Source: Dehalococcoidia bacterium (GTDB lineage: Bacteria > Chloroflexota > Dehalococcoidia > UBA2979). Taken from it: a stretch of 14,621 nt of DNA. The number at the start of each line of letters is the position of its first letter. Position 1 is the first letter of the stretch. The stretch is from NCBI GenBank assembly GCA_004297315.1, contig SCTU01000078.1:1-14621 (forward strand), read 5' to 3'. A program made the translations under genes and the position numbers. Below the pieces are notes generated by a model. It saw only the letters and a program-made list of their open reading frames with translations. It was not told where the DNA came from and searched no databases. Below are positions 1 through 8,265 of this stretch, piece after piece.

Positions 1-117
1 GCCGTCCGGTGATCGATAGGCATGTGTGGGGCGCACCCACCACGCGCCGCAAGGTTGGGTTGGGTCATCCGACAAGGCTGAGCAGGTTCGTCCCGCGAGG
101 CAGCACGCCTCCTGCCG
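1..117. other. Intergenic tail downstream of the nuo-GNAT operon
   Basis: No gene is visible. Read on the minus strand, two short inverted repeats follow the GNAT stop codon: a 5-bp stem with arms 97-101 and 107-111, and another with arms 26-30 and 36-40. Neither is followed by a T-run, so neither is a convincing intrinsic terminator, although one of them could still end the long operon transcript. The window edge prevents seeing what comes next. Confidence 0.3.
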
Positions 118-639
118 TCAGGAAGCGGGACGGAGCAGCGCGTACATCGCCGCGTCCATCGTCTCGCCGCCCTTCGTGACGCGCTGACGGAGCCATGCTT
201 CGCGCTCGAAGCCGGCCTTCTCGAGCACGCGCATCGAGGCGGGGTTCCGGGCGAATACGTCGGCCTCGATCCGGAGCAGGTCGAACTGCTCGAACGCATG
301 AGCGGTCATCGCCACCACGGCTTCGGTCATGATGCCGCGTCCCCAGTGGGCCTCGCTCAGCCAGTAGCCGATCTCGGCGGTACGCCGGTAGACATCGCTC
401 TGGACGCGAAGGCCGATGCCGCCAGCAGCCTCACCGTCGACTTCGATCGCGAGGTTGGTCGCAGGCGACATCGGCACGACGCGCGCGAGGAACGCCTGCG
501 CGTCCGCCTCAGTGTAAGGAAACGGGAAGATGTCGCGCAGGTTGCGCGAGACGTTGCGATTGTTGGCGTGGCGCGCGAGCGCGTCGCTGTCATCGAGTCG
601 CCAGGGGCGCAGCCGAGCGTGGCTCAGCGCGACCTCCAC
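118..639 (-). CDS. GNAT family N-acetyltransferase (RimJ/RimL type)
   Basis: This 173-residue protein is a GCN5-related acetyltransferase that would move an acetyl group from acetyl-CoA to an amine. The acetyl-CoA pyrophosphate-binding motif is clear at about residues 99-107 (WGRGIMTEA, the R/Q-x-x-G-x-G/A signature after a GYWL strand). The second hallmark, N-P-A-S-x-R-V-L-E-K-A-G-F, lies at 132-144. Together these match the RimJ/RimL subgroup, which acetylates ribosomal-protein N-termini or small amines. The real substrate cannot be told from sequence. The gene starts 6 nt after the nuoN stop, so it is probably the last cistron of the nuo transcript; I see no functional link to complex I. 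The start is uncertain. GTG at 639 lacks a clear Shine-Dalgarno, while a GGAGG lies just inside the reading frame, 5 nt before an in-frame CTG that could be a shorter start. Confidence 0.88.
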   Translation of the reverse strand: MEVALSHARLRPWRLDDSDALARHANNRNVSRNLRDIFPFPYTEADAQAFLARVVPMSPATNLAIEVDGEAAGGIGLRVQSDVYRRTAEIGYWLSEAHWGRGIMTEAVVAMTAHAFEQFDLLRIEADVFARNPASMRVLEKAGFEREAWLRQRVTKGGETMDAAMYALLRPAS

Positions 640-645
640 CGCCGG

Positions 646-2115
646 TTAGACGGGGAAGAGCGCGGCGGCCGCGTGGTCAGCGACCTGGTAGAGCGGCGTG
701 CCCCAGATGCCGAGGACGACGACGGCCACGAGCAGCAGTCCCGTGGAGAGGTAGCCGGTCGGCGTGAGCCGCCAGCGGGCCGCATCACCGTCGGGCTGGT
801 AGAGGTACATCTGCTTGATGACCTGCAGATAGTAGAAGAGCGACACGGTGGAGCCGACGACGGCCACGACGACGAGCCAGAGGAAGTCCGCCTCTACGAC
901 GGACTGGAAGAGCATGAACTTCGTGAAGAAGCCGACGAGCAGCGGCATCCCGGCGAGCGAGAAGAGCCCGGCGGTGATGACGAGCGCGAGGTACGGGTTC
1001 GTCTGCGCGAGCCCCTTGAAGTCGCTGATCTCTTCCTTGCCCGTGCGGTTGTAGAAGTGGATGACAGCGATGAACACGGTGAGGTTCGTGATCAGGTAGC
1101 CGCCAAGGTGCACCAGCAACCCTGAAGCGGTGACCTGCGACATGCCGACGAGCGCCATGAGCATGAAGCCCACCTGCGCGATCGACGAGTAGGCGAGCAG
1201 GCGCTTGATGTTGCGCTGCTGCAGCGCGACGAGGTTTCCGAGCACCATCGTCGCGGTGGCGATGACGGCAATCATCCACTGCCACTCCTCGATCGCCGGC
1301 AGCAGCGGGCCGGAGAACCAGCGGAGGAGCAGCGCGAAGGTCGCCGCCTTCGACGTGGCGGAGAGGTAGGCAGTCACCGGGATCGGGGCGCCCTCGTATG
1401 CGTCCGGGGTCCACATGTGGAAGGGCACCGCCGACGCCTTGAAGCCGAGGCCCGCCACGATGAGGACGAGGCCGAGGACGAGTTCGCCACGGACGCCGGA
1501 GATGTCACCGGCGAGGCCTTCCGCGATCAGCGAGTACTGCGTCGACCCGGCGACACCGTAGACGAATGACAGACCGTAGAGGAGGAAGGCGGAGGCGACG
1601 CCCCCGAGGAGGACGTACTTCAGCGCCGCCTCACCGGAGCGCGGGTCGTTCCGCCCGAGGGATACAGCAATGTAGAGCGAGAACGAGAGCACCTCGACCG
1701 CGAGGTAGGCGGTGAGGAGATCCTGCGCGCCGGCCATGAAGGACGCGCCCGCCGTGGACAGCAGCAGCAGGGCGAAGAACTCGCCGGGGTGGTTGACGTG
1801 CGCCTCGATGTACTCGTGTGCGCCCACGACGAGGGCAATCGCGACGAGGCAGAAGATCACGCGGAAGAACGTCGTGAAGGCGTCGACCCTGACGAGCAAC
1901 GCGAAGTCGCTCGTGGTGTCGACCCAGAGGAGGCTCGTGGCGAGCGCGGCGACGAGGCCGGCCACGGTGAGCAGCGGGAGCAGGCGGTAGCCGATCTTCA
2001 GTTCGCTGCTGAAGAGGTCGGCGAAGACGACGACCACCGCGGTCAGGCCGAGCAGGATCTCGGGCAGCAGCAGCGCGTACTGCATGTTCAGGGTCTCGCC
2101 CAGGATGTCCGTCAC
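646..2115 (-). CDS. nuoN: Complex I (NDH-1) subunit N, antiporter-like
   Basis: This 489-residue polytopic membrane protein is one of three Mrp-antiporter-like proton-channel subunits of NADH-quinone oxidoreductase; NuoN sits nearest the NuoK/J/A/H end of the membrane arm. The charged residues expected in the half-channels are present: Glu141 in the TM5 motif (AVEVLSFSLYI), Lys226 in the TM7 broken helix (GLGFKASAVPFHMWTPD) and Lys256 in TM8 (ATSKAATF). Length is normal for the family. I take GTG at 2115 as the start because a GGGAGAG Shine-Dalgarno lies 5 nt upstream; an ATG ten codons later (MQYALLLPEI) is the alternative. The gene follows nuoM after 44 nt and is the last nuo gene. The stop is TAA. 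Confidence 0.97.
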   Translation of the reverse strand: MTDILGETLNMQYALLLPEILLGLTAVVVVFADLFSSELKIGYRLLPLLTVAGLVAALATSLLWVDTTSDFALLVRVDAFTTFFRVIFCLVAIALVVGAHEYIEAHVNHPGEFFALLLLSTAGASFMAGAQDLLTAYLAVEVLSFSLYIAVSLGRNDPRSGEAALKYVLLGGVASAFLLYGLSFVYGVAGSTQYSLIAEGLAGDISGVRGELVLGLVLIVAGLGFKASAVPFHMWTPDAYEGAPIPVTAYLSATSKAATFALLLRWFSGPLLPAIEEWQWMIAVIATATMVLGNLVALQQRNIKRLLAYSSIAQVGFMLMALVGMSQVTASGLLVHLGGYLITNLTVFIAVIHFYNRTGKEEISDFKGLAQTNPYLALVITAGLFSLAGMPLLVGFFTKFMLFQSVVEADFLWLVVVAVVGSTVSLFYYLQVIKQMYLYQPDGDAARWRLTPTGYLSTGLLLVAVVVLGIWGTPLYQVADHAAAALFPV

Positions 2116-2159
2116 GGCCGCTCTCCCGTCCCCGCCTGGCCTGTGCCCCGGCCGCCTCG

Positions 2160-3653
2160 CTAGAGGATGACGCCCGAAATGTTGATGATCGACGGCGTGA
2201 TGCGGTCAATCCACGGTGCGGGCCAGAGCCCCAGCGTGAGGATGGCCGCGGTCAGGACGGTCGCCCCGGCGCGCTCCATCACGGTGATCTCGGTCAGTCC
2301 GCTCCAGCGCGTGTTCATCTCACCGAAGAAGGCCTGTGCCAGCATGCGCAGGAGGTACGTCGCGGTGACGGCCGCGGTCAGCACGGCCAGGCCGCCCACG
2401 ATCGGATAGGCGCGGAACGCGCCGATGAAGATGTGGACCTCCGCGATGAAGCCAGACATGCCGGGCAATCCCAGCGACGCAAGCGAGGCGAGGACGAAGA
2501 ATGTCGACCAGATCGGCATCTGCTTCGCCATGCCGGAGAAGTTCGGGATGTCGCGGTTGTGCGACTGGTCGTACATCCCGCCGATCAGGAGGAAGAAGAG
2601 GGCCGTCATCAATCCGTGCGCCGTCATCTGGAGCACCGCGCCGGTCCAGCCGATCGAGTTGAACGTGCCGAGGCCAATGAAGACGTAGCCCATGTGGGAG
2701 ACAGAGGAGAAGCCCATCATCAGCTTCATGTCCGTCTGTCGGAGCGCGCTGATCGCTCCGTACATCGCGGCGACGATGCCGACGACGATGAGCGCGGGCG
2801 CCCAGTACTCACCACCCTGCGGCATCATCTGGAAGCCGAGGCGGAGCACGCCGAACGCGCCAACCTTCATCAGGACCCCAGCGTGCAACATGGACACCGC
2901 CGTGGGCGCCGCGGCGTGGCCGTCCGGCGACCAGGAGTGCAGCGGGAACATCGCGCCGAGGACGCCGCAGCCGACGGCGACGAGCGGGAAGAACGTCTTC
3001 TGGAAGCCCTCGGACTTGTCGGCCGCGATCAGCACGTCCATGTCGAAGGTGCCGGCGCCGACGTGGGTGAAGAGGGCAAAGATCGCGGTGAAGATGAAGA
3101 TCGAGCCCGCCATCAGCATCATCATCAGCTTCATCGCGCCGTATTCCTTGCGCGTGGAGCCCCAGACGGCGATCAGCAGGTACATCGGAAGCAGCGCGAC
3201 CTCGTAGAACAGGAACCAGAAGAAGAGGTCCGTCAGGACGAAGACGCCGAACACCCCGGCGAGCAGGATATACAGCAGGATGAAGAAGTCCTTCAGGCGG
3301 TCCTGGATCTTCCACGACACCCAGGTCGCGGGGACGGCGACGATGCCGGTGAGCAGCGTGAGCGAGGCGCCGATGCCGTCCACGCCGACCTTCAGCTGAA
3401 TGCCGCGCTCCCCGAGGACGCCGACGTTCTCCATCCACGTCCAGGCGAGCGAGCCCTGGAAGATGGCGCCGTCGTCGGCGAACTGGTAGCGCACGAAGAC
3501 GTAGAGGGCCATCGCGAACATCGCGAGGCTGGAGAGGCCGGTCAGACCAATGATCGCGGCGCGCTCCCGGCTCGGGATGAGCATGAGCAGCAGGGAGGTG
3601 CCGAGGGGCACCCCCAGCAGCGCGAGCAGGACGTAGCCGTCGTTCGCCGTCAT
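2160..3653 (-). CDS. nuoM: Complex I (NDH-1) subunit M, antiporter-like
   Basis: This 497-residue membrane protein is the middle antiporter-like subunit of complex I. Glu151 in TM5 (FYEVALLPMYL), Lys263 in TM8 (VLMKVGAFG) and His320 (SSVSHMGYVF) are present. The TM7 lysine that family members normally carry five residues before the P-(L/F)-H-x-W motif is absent: the position is Leu232 in GVLGAMFPLHSWSPDGH. The next loop also differs from the common form, reading SPDGHAAAPTAVSMLHAG with an added His257. This pattern may mark a particular NuoM clade rather than a damaged protein, since the gene is intact and of normal length. The ATG at 3653 is supported by GAGGAAG 4 nt upstream; in-frame codons above it are not membrane-protein-like. 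It begins 19 nt after the nuoL stop. Confidence 0.97.
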   Translation of the reverse strand: MTANDGYVLLALLGVPLGTSLLLMLIPSRERAAIIGLTGLSSLAMFAMALYVFVRYQFADDGAIFQGSLAWTWMENVGVLGERGIQLKVGVDGIGASLTLLTGIVAVPATWVSWKIQDRLKDFFILLYILLAGVFGVFVLTDLFFWFLFYEVALLPMYLLIAVWGSTRKEYGAMKLMMMLMAGSIFIFTAIFALFTHVGAGTFDMDVLIAADKSEGFQKTFFPLVAVGCGVLGAMFPLHSWSPDGHAAAPTAVSMLHAGVLMKVGAFGVLRLGFQMMPQGGEYWAPALIVVGIVAAMYGAISALRQTDMKLMMGFSSVSHMGYVFIGLGTFNSIGWTGAVLQMTAHGLMTALFFLLIGGMYDQSHNRDIPNFSGMAKQMPIWSTFFVLASLASLGLPGMSGFIAEVHIFIGAFRAYPIVGGLAVLTAAVTATYLLRMLAQAFFGEMNTRWSGLTEITVMERAGATVLTAAILTLGLWPAPWIDRITPSIINISGVIL

Positions 3654-3672
3654 CGGTCTTCCTCGACTCCTG

Positions 3673-5595
3673 CTATGCGTTCCCGATGGCGACGAGGGCG
3701 AGCGCGAGCACGCCGACCGCCATGCCAAAGGCGTAGTTGGGGATGCGGCCGGTCTGCAGGAACTTCAACCGGTAACCCAGGTAGGACACGGACTGCGCGC
3801 CGCCGTCGACACCCGTCTCGTTGACAACCCGCTTGTCGAACCAGGCGATGAGTGAGCCCGCCCCGAGGATCACGCGGTTGATGATCCCCTGGTAGAGGGC
3901 GTCCATGTAGTAACGGTTGACCAGCAGCGCGTGCAGGTCCGGCGCCCACTGGCGCGCCGCGACGGCACGCCTCGCGTCACCGTGCCAGTACGCCCAGCCG
4001 ATGCCGATGCCCAGCAGCGCCATGACCGTGGCCGTGCCCGCGAAGGCGTAGTCCGGCGCCGTGAAGTGCTCCGCGTGCTCGAGGAACACGTTCGCCCCGA
4101 TGCCGCCGGGGAAGCCGAGCGCCTCGCCGACCTGGTCGAAGACGAAGAAGCCGGAGATCGTCGCGAGGACTGCGAGGACCGCCAGTGGCGCGTTCATCAC
4201 CAGCGGCGACTCGTGTGCGTGCTCGAAGGCATGGTGGTCGCGCGGCGGTCCGAAGAAGGTCAGCAGCACGAGGCGCGTCGTGTAGATGGCGGTCACCATC
4301 GCCGTGCCCGCGAGGATAACGTAGACCGCGACCGGCGCATTGAGGAGCGTCTGATGAAGGATGTCGTCCTTCGACCAGAACCCGGCGAAGACGGGGATCC
4401 CGGCGAGCGCCAGCGATCCGATCGAGAAGACCGTCGCCGTGAATGGCATCTTCCGGCGCAGGCCGCCGAGGGACTCGACTTCCTGGTGGTGGGTCGCGTG
4501 GATCACGGAGCCGGAACCGAGGAAGAGGAGCGCCTTGAAGAAGGCGTGCGTGAACAGGTGGAACATCGCCGCCGTGACCGCGCCCGAGCCAAGCGCCACG
4601 AACATGAAGCCAAGTTGCGAGACGGTCGAGTACGCCAGCACGCGTTTGATGTCGCTGGTCACGAGGCCCATCGACGCCGCCATGACTGCTGTGATCAGGC
4701 CGGTGTAGAGGATGACGTCGCGGGCGATCAGCACCTCGGCGTAGACAGGCGAGAAGCGGGCGACGAGGTAGACGCCGGCCACGACCATCGTCGCGGCGTG
4801 GATCAGGGCGGAGACCGGCGTGGGGCCTTCCATCGCGTCCGGCAGCCAGACGTGCAGGGGGAACTGCGCGGACTTGCCGACGGCCCCCATGAAGAGGAAG
4901 AGCATCGAGACCGTGAGATAGGTCTCGCCGATCTCACCGCCCTTCGCTGCCTCGATGATCGCCTGGATGTCGAACGTCCCGGTCGCCCGCCAGAGCAGGA
5001 TGATGCCGATCAGCAGGCCGACGTCGCCAATGCGGGTGGTGATGAAGGCCTTCTTCGCCGCCTCCGCGGCCGACTGGCGCTCCCAGTAGAAGCCGATCAG
5101 GAGGTAGGAGGCGAGGCCCACTCCCTCCCACGCGAGGTAGAGCTGGATCAGGTTGCCCGCGATCACGAGCGTGAGCATCGCCGCGACAAACAGGCAGAGC
5201 ACGGCGAAGTACCAGCCGTAGCGCTGTTCCCCGTGCATGTAGCCAATGGAGTAGACGATCACCATCGTCGCCACGATCGTGACGACGGGGAGCATCACCA
5301 TCGTGATCCCGTCGGCGAACGTCGAGAACTGAATGATGAAGAAGCCCTGGCCAATGTTCACCCAGTCGAAGGCGAAGATGTTCGCCCCGTCTGGCTCGAA
5401 GTGGCCCTCGTGGAAGAACGACGTGTAGTCGGCGAGGACGAGGAAGACGAGGCCCACGACGACGAACATGCCGAGCGCGGCGAGGAAGTCGCCCCGGCGC
5501 GGGATGAGCGGGTTCAGCAGCGCGAGGACGACGAAGAGCGCCGCCGGGATCGCCGGCAGCACCCACACCTGCTCCATGCCGAACTCGATGCCCAC
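3673..5595 (-). CDS. nuoL: Complex I (NDH-1) subunit L, antiporter-like with lateral helix
   Basis: About 640 residues; this is the distal proton-pumping subunit of complex I, with a C-terminal lateral helix and final TM that clamp the membrane arm. Numbered from the chosen start, Glu157 (LAWEGVGLASYLLIG), Lys241 in TM7 (GAVGKSAQFPLHVWLPD), His248 and His266 (ALIHAATMVVAG) are all present, as are the VSQLGFMF and HAFFKALLFLGSGSVIH segments. The C-terminus (amphipathic stretch around NRYYMDALYQGIINRV, then a last hydrophobic segment) is complete. I take GTG at 5595 because GGAAGGA lies 8 nt upstream; an ATG at 5577 without a good Shine-Dalgarno would give 634 residues. The 65-nt gap from nuoK is the largest inside the nuo genes and contains a stem-loop. 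Confidence 0.97.
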   Translation of the reverse strand: MGIEFGMEQVWVLPAIPAALFVVLALLNPLIPRRGDFLAALGMFVVVGLVFLVLADYTSFFHEGHFEPDGANIFAFDWVNIGQGFFIIQFSTFADGITMVMLPVVTIVATMVIVYSIGYMHGEQRYGWYFAVLCLFVAAMLTLVIAGNLIQLYLAWEGVGLASYLLIGFYWERQSAAEAAKKAFITTRIGDVGLLIGIILLWRATGTFDIQAIIEAAKGGEIGETYLTVSMLFLFMGAVGKSAQFPLHVWLPDAMEGPTPVSALIHAATMVVAGVYLVARFSPVYAEVLIARDVILYTGLITAVMAASMGLVTSDIKRVLAYSTVSQLGFMFVALGSGAVTAAMFHLFTHAFFKALLFLGSGSVIHATHHQEVESLGGLRRKMPFTATVFSIGSLALAGIPVFAGFWSKDDILHQTLLNAPVAVYVILAGTAMVTAIYTTRLVLLTFFGPPRDHHAFEHAHESPLVMNAPLAVLAVLATISGFFVFDQVGEALGFPGGIGANVFLEHAEHFTAPDYAFAGTATVMALLGIGIGWAYWHGDARRAVAARQWAPDLHALLVNRYYMDALYQGIINRVILGAGSLIAWFDKRVVNETGVDGGAQSVSYLGYRLKFLQTGRIPNYAFGMAVGVLALALVAIGNA

Positions 5596-5624
5596 GGTGG
5601 GCGTCCTTCCCGCTCCCGGCACAG

Positions 5625-5648
5625 GAAGCCCCGCCTGCGCGGGACTCC
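5625..5648 (-). other. Stem-loop in the nuoK-nuoL intergenic gap
   Basis: On the minus-strand transcript the arms 5639-5648 and 5625-5634 form a 10-bp stem around a 4-nt loop (GCAG). Eight pairs are Watson-Crick and two are G-U wobbles. The two wobbles would be mismatches in plus-strand RNA, so the fold is favoured in the direction of nuo transcription. No T-run follows. It ends 14 nt before the nuoL Shine-Dalgarno and lies inside the operon, so mRNA processing, decay blocking or translation tuning is more likely than termination. Confidence 0.5.
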
Positions 5649-5660
5649 TCTACCGGCGGC

Positions 5661-5969
5661 CTACCACTTCAGACTGTTCGCCTCGTCCACATTGGCGGTG
5701 CGGCGCTCACGGAAGAGCCGCAGCACGATGCCGAGCGCCAGGCCGACCTCGGCCGCGGCGACGGTGATCACGAAGAGTGCGAACACCAGGCCGCTGAAGG
5801 CCTGCGTGTCGCGGTACGAAGCGAAGGCGATGAAGTTGATCGCCACGCCCGCCAGCATCAGTTCGACGGACATCAGGATCAGGATCGCGCTGCGCCGCGA
5901 GAGCACCCCGAAGAGCCCCATCGCGAAGAGCAGTCCCGAAAGGACGAGGAAGTTCTCGATCGGGATCAC
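5661..5969 (-). CDS. nuoK: Complex I (NDH-1) subunit K, MrpC-like
   Basis: This 102-residue protein has three transmembrane helices and forms part of the proton path linking the quinone site to the antiporter-like subunits. The two buried membrane glutamates that are essential in the family are present: Glu36 (LMSVELMLAGVAINF) and Glu74 (AAAEVGLALG). Length matches the family exactly. The GTG start at 5969 overlaps the nuoJ stop as GTGA, giving translational coupling and fixing the start; it yields the typical N-terminus IPIENFLVLSGLLF. The reading frame continues upstream but only inside nuoJ. Confidence 0.97.
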   Translation of the reverse strand: MIPIENFLVLSGLLFAMGLFGVLSRRSAILILMSVELMLAGVAINFIAFASYRDTQAFSGLVFALFVITVAAAEVGLALGIVLRLFRERRTANVDEANSLKW

Positions 5970-6634
5970 GAGCGGGCCTCCCCTCGCGCTTCGCTCGCCG
6001 CGTCCGCGCGGCGCGCGTTCACGAACGCACCGGTGAAGGCGATGTCGAGCAGGACGGCGACGATCACGATCGGAAGGCTGAAGTCGCGGAAGAGGCGCAC
6101 GCCGAAGTCCCGGAACGGGACGATCGACGCCTCCGGGCTGCCCCACTGCGCGTCGAGTGCCATCGCGATGAAGACCCCGGCGATGAGCGCGGCCACGCCG
6201 AAGGCGAACGGCTTCTGAGAGCCGTCGGTCACCACGGGGTCGTCCTGCGCGTTGGTCATCATGAGACCGAAGAGGAGCAGGATGACCACGCCGCCGCCGT
6301 AGACGAGCACCTGCACCAGCGCAAGGAACTCGGTCAGCAGCAGCAGGTAGATCGAGGCGACCCCGAGCAGCGTGACCACGAGGCTGAGCGCGGCGTGCAC
6401 GATGTTCTTCATCAGCACGACGCCGGCCGCGCCGGCTACGAGCACCGCCGCCGCGAGGTAGAAGACGAACTCCGGCGCCGAGATCTGGTCGACGACCAGC
6501 AGCGCGGCCAGCACGATGAGCACGGGCGCGGCGCCGAGCGCGAGGATCGTGCCGCCCGTGATGATCGTGCGGTCAAATTGCGACGGCAGTGGGAGTCGGT
6601 CGAACACGCGCCCTGCCCTGCTATTCCCTACCAC
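5966..6634 (-). CDS. nuoJ: Complex I (NDH-1) subunit J
   Basis: Membrane subunit whose TM3 pi-bulge helps couple quinone reduction to proton pumping. The conserved core is easy to see: VVLMKNIVHAALSLVVTLLGVASIYLLLLTEFLALVQVLVYGGGVVILLLFGLMM, followed by two further hydrophobic segments. With the GTG start at 6634 the protein is 222 residues and carries roughly 50 residues before the usual first helix, including an additional hydrophobic stretch (about 25-48). A purine-rich AGGCAGG lies about 10 nt before this GTG, and a second in-frame GTG nine codons on has AGGGCAGGG before it. Later GTG codons near residues 38-41 would give a more standard length but have no visible Shine-Dalgarno. The start is therefore uncertain and the identity is not. 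It begins 12 nt after the nuoI stop and overlaps nuoK by 4 nt. Confidence 0.95.
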   Translation of the reverse strand: MVGNSRAGRVFDRLPLPSQFDRTIITGGTILALGAAPVLIVLAALLVVDQISAPEFVFYLAAAVLVAGAAGVVLMKNIVHAALSLVVTLLGVASIYLLLLTEFLALVQVLVYGGGVVILLLFGLMMTNAQDDPVVTDGSQKPFAFGVAALIAGVFIAMALDAQWGSPEASIVPFRDFGVRLFRDFSLPIVIVAVLLDIAFTGAFVNARRADAASEARGEARS

Positions 6635-6646
6635 GTACTTGCCTGC

Positions 6647-7134
<488 letters not shown>

Positions 7135-7138
<4 letters not shown>

Positions 7139-8265
7139 ACGGTGGCCTCACTTCGGATCGCGCGTGCGGCGCCGCTTGGGAGGCGACGTCCGCGGGCCAC
7201 GGCCCGGCCGGTGACGGACACGAGCGCAGCCAGCCCGAGGACGCCCGCGATGGTCAGCACGATGTCCGGCAGGTTGTACACGCGCACGAAGCCGACGACG
7301 AGCACCTGCGCGAGGCTCAGCGGGAGCAGGATCTTCCACGAGTACGACATCAGCTGGTCGATCCTCAGGCGCGGGATCGAGGCGCGCACCCAGAAGACCA
7401 CGAAGATGAAGATGCCGGACTTCGCCGCCATCAGTACCAACTGATAGCCCTTGCCGAGGTCCTCGCCAAACGGCCACGCGTAACCGCCGAGGAACACCGC
7501 CGCCGTCAGCACCGAGAGGATCCAGAGGCTCGCGTACTCGCCGAGCATGAACATCGACCAGCGGATCCCGGAGTACTCAACGAACGGGCCGCCGACGACC
7601 TCGGACTCACCGATCGGGATGTCGAACGGCGGGCGGTTCATCTCGGCCAGCGTGGAGATGAAGAAGACGACGAAGGCGAGCGGCAGCCAGACCGCGTATG
7701 GGACTGTCGCCTGGGCCTCAACGATGTCCTTCAGGTTCAGCGAACCGGCCAGCATCGCCACCGTGACGAGGCTGAGGACAAGCGGCAGTTCGTAGGAGAT
7801 CGCCTGAGCGGCGGCGCGCATGCCGCCGATCATCGCGTAGCGGTTGTCGGAACCCCAGCCGGCCATCACCCAGCCGACGATGTTCACGGACGAGACGGCG
7901 ATGAAGTAGAGCAGGCCGAGTTCGAGCAGGCGGATGTTCACGCCGAGCAGGAAGGGCAAGGAGACGAACCCGAGGAAGATCGGGATGAAGACGAAGTACG
8001 GCGCGAGCTCGAAGGTCCACGGGTCGGCGGCGTGGGGGCGCAGGTCTTCCTTGCCCACCAGTTTCACCGCGTCCGCGACCGACTGGAGCAGCCCGAACGG
8101 GCCGGTCTTCTGCGGCCCGATGCGCTGCTGGAACCGCGCGAGGATCTTGCGCTCGCCATAGATGAGGCCCATCGCGACGACCGTCATCACGCCCACGATC
8201 AACCCGAGCCGCGCGAGTGCGTCCAGCCAGACGTTGATCTCGAAGCCGAAGAGCGAGTTGTTCAC
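7135..8265 (-). CDS. nuoH: Complex I (NDH-1) subunit H
   Basis: This 376-residue membrane subunit forms the quinone chamber with NuoB and NuoD and starts the proton-transfer axis. Family signatures are present: QRIGPQKTGPFGLLQSVADAVKLVGKED (48-74) near the quinone entry, and AEMNRPPFDIPIGESEVVGG (207-226) in the cytoplasmic loop, with Glu208, Glu220, Glu222, Glu230 and Glu243 available for the E-channel. About eight hydrophobic helices can be read. The GTG start at 8265 shares one base with the nuoD stop (TAGTG). The frame stays open far upstream, but that portion is an arginine- and proline-rich shadow of nuoD and not protein-like. Confidence 0.97.

Noticed and set aside
2433..3824. 463-codon plus-strand frame opposite nuoM
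   Set aside because: Same situation: charged low-complexity product, antisense to nuoM, no credible ribosome site or motif.
3931..6036. 701-codon open frame on the plus strand opposite nuoL, nuoK and nuoJ
   Set aside because: It is a shadow of strongly supported membrane genes. The product is a run of Arg, Glu, Asp and His with no hydrophobic core or family motif, which is typical of the antisense frame of GC-rich membrane-protein genes.
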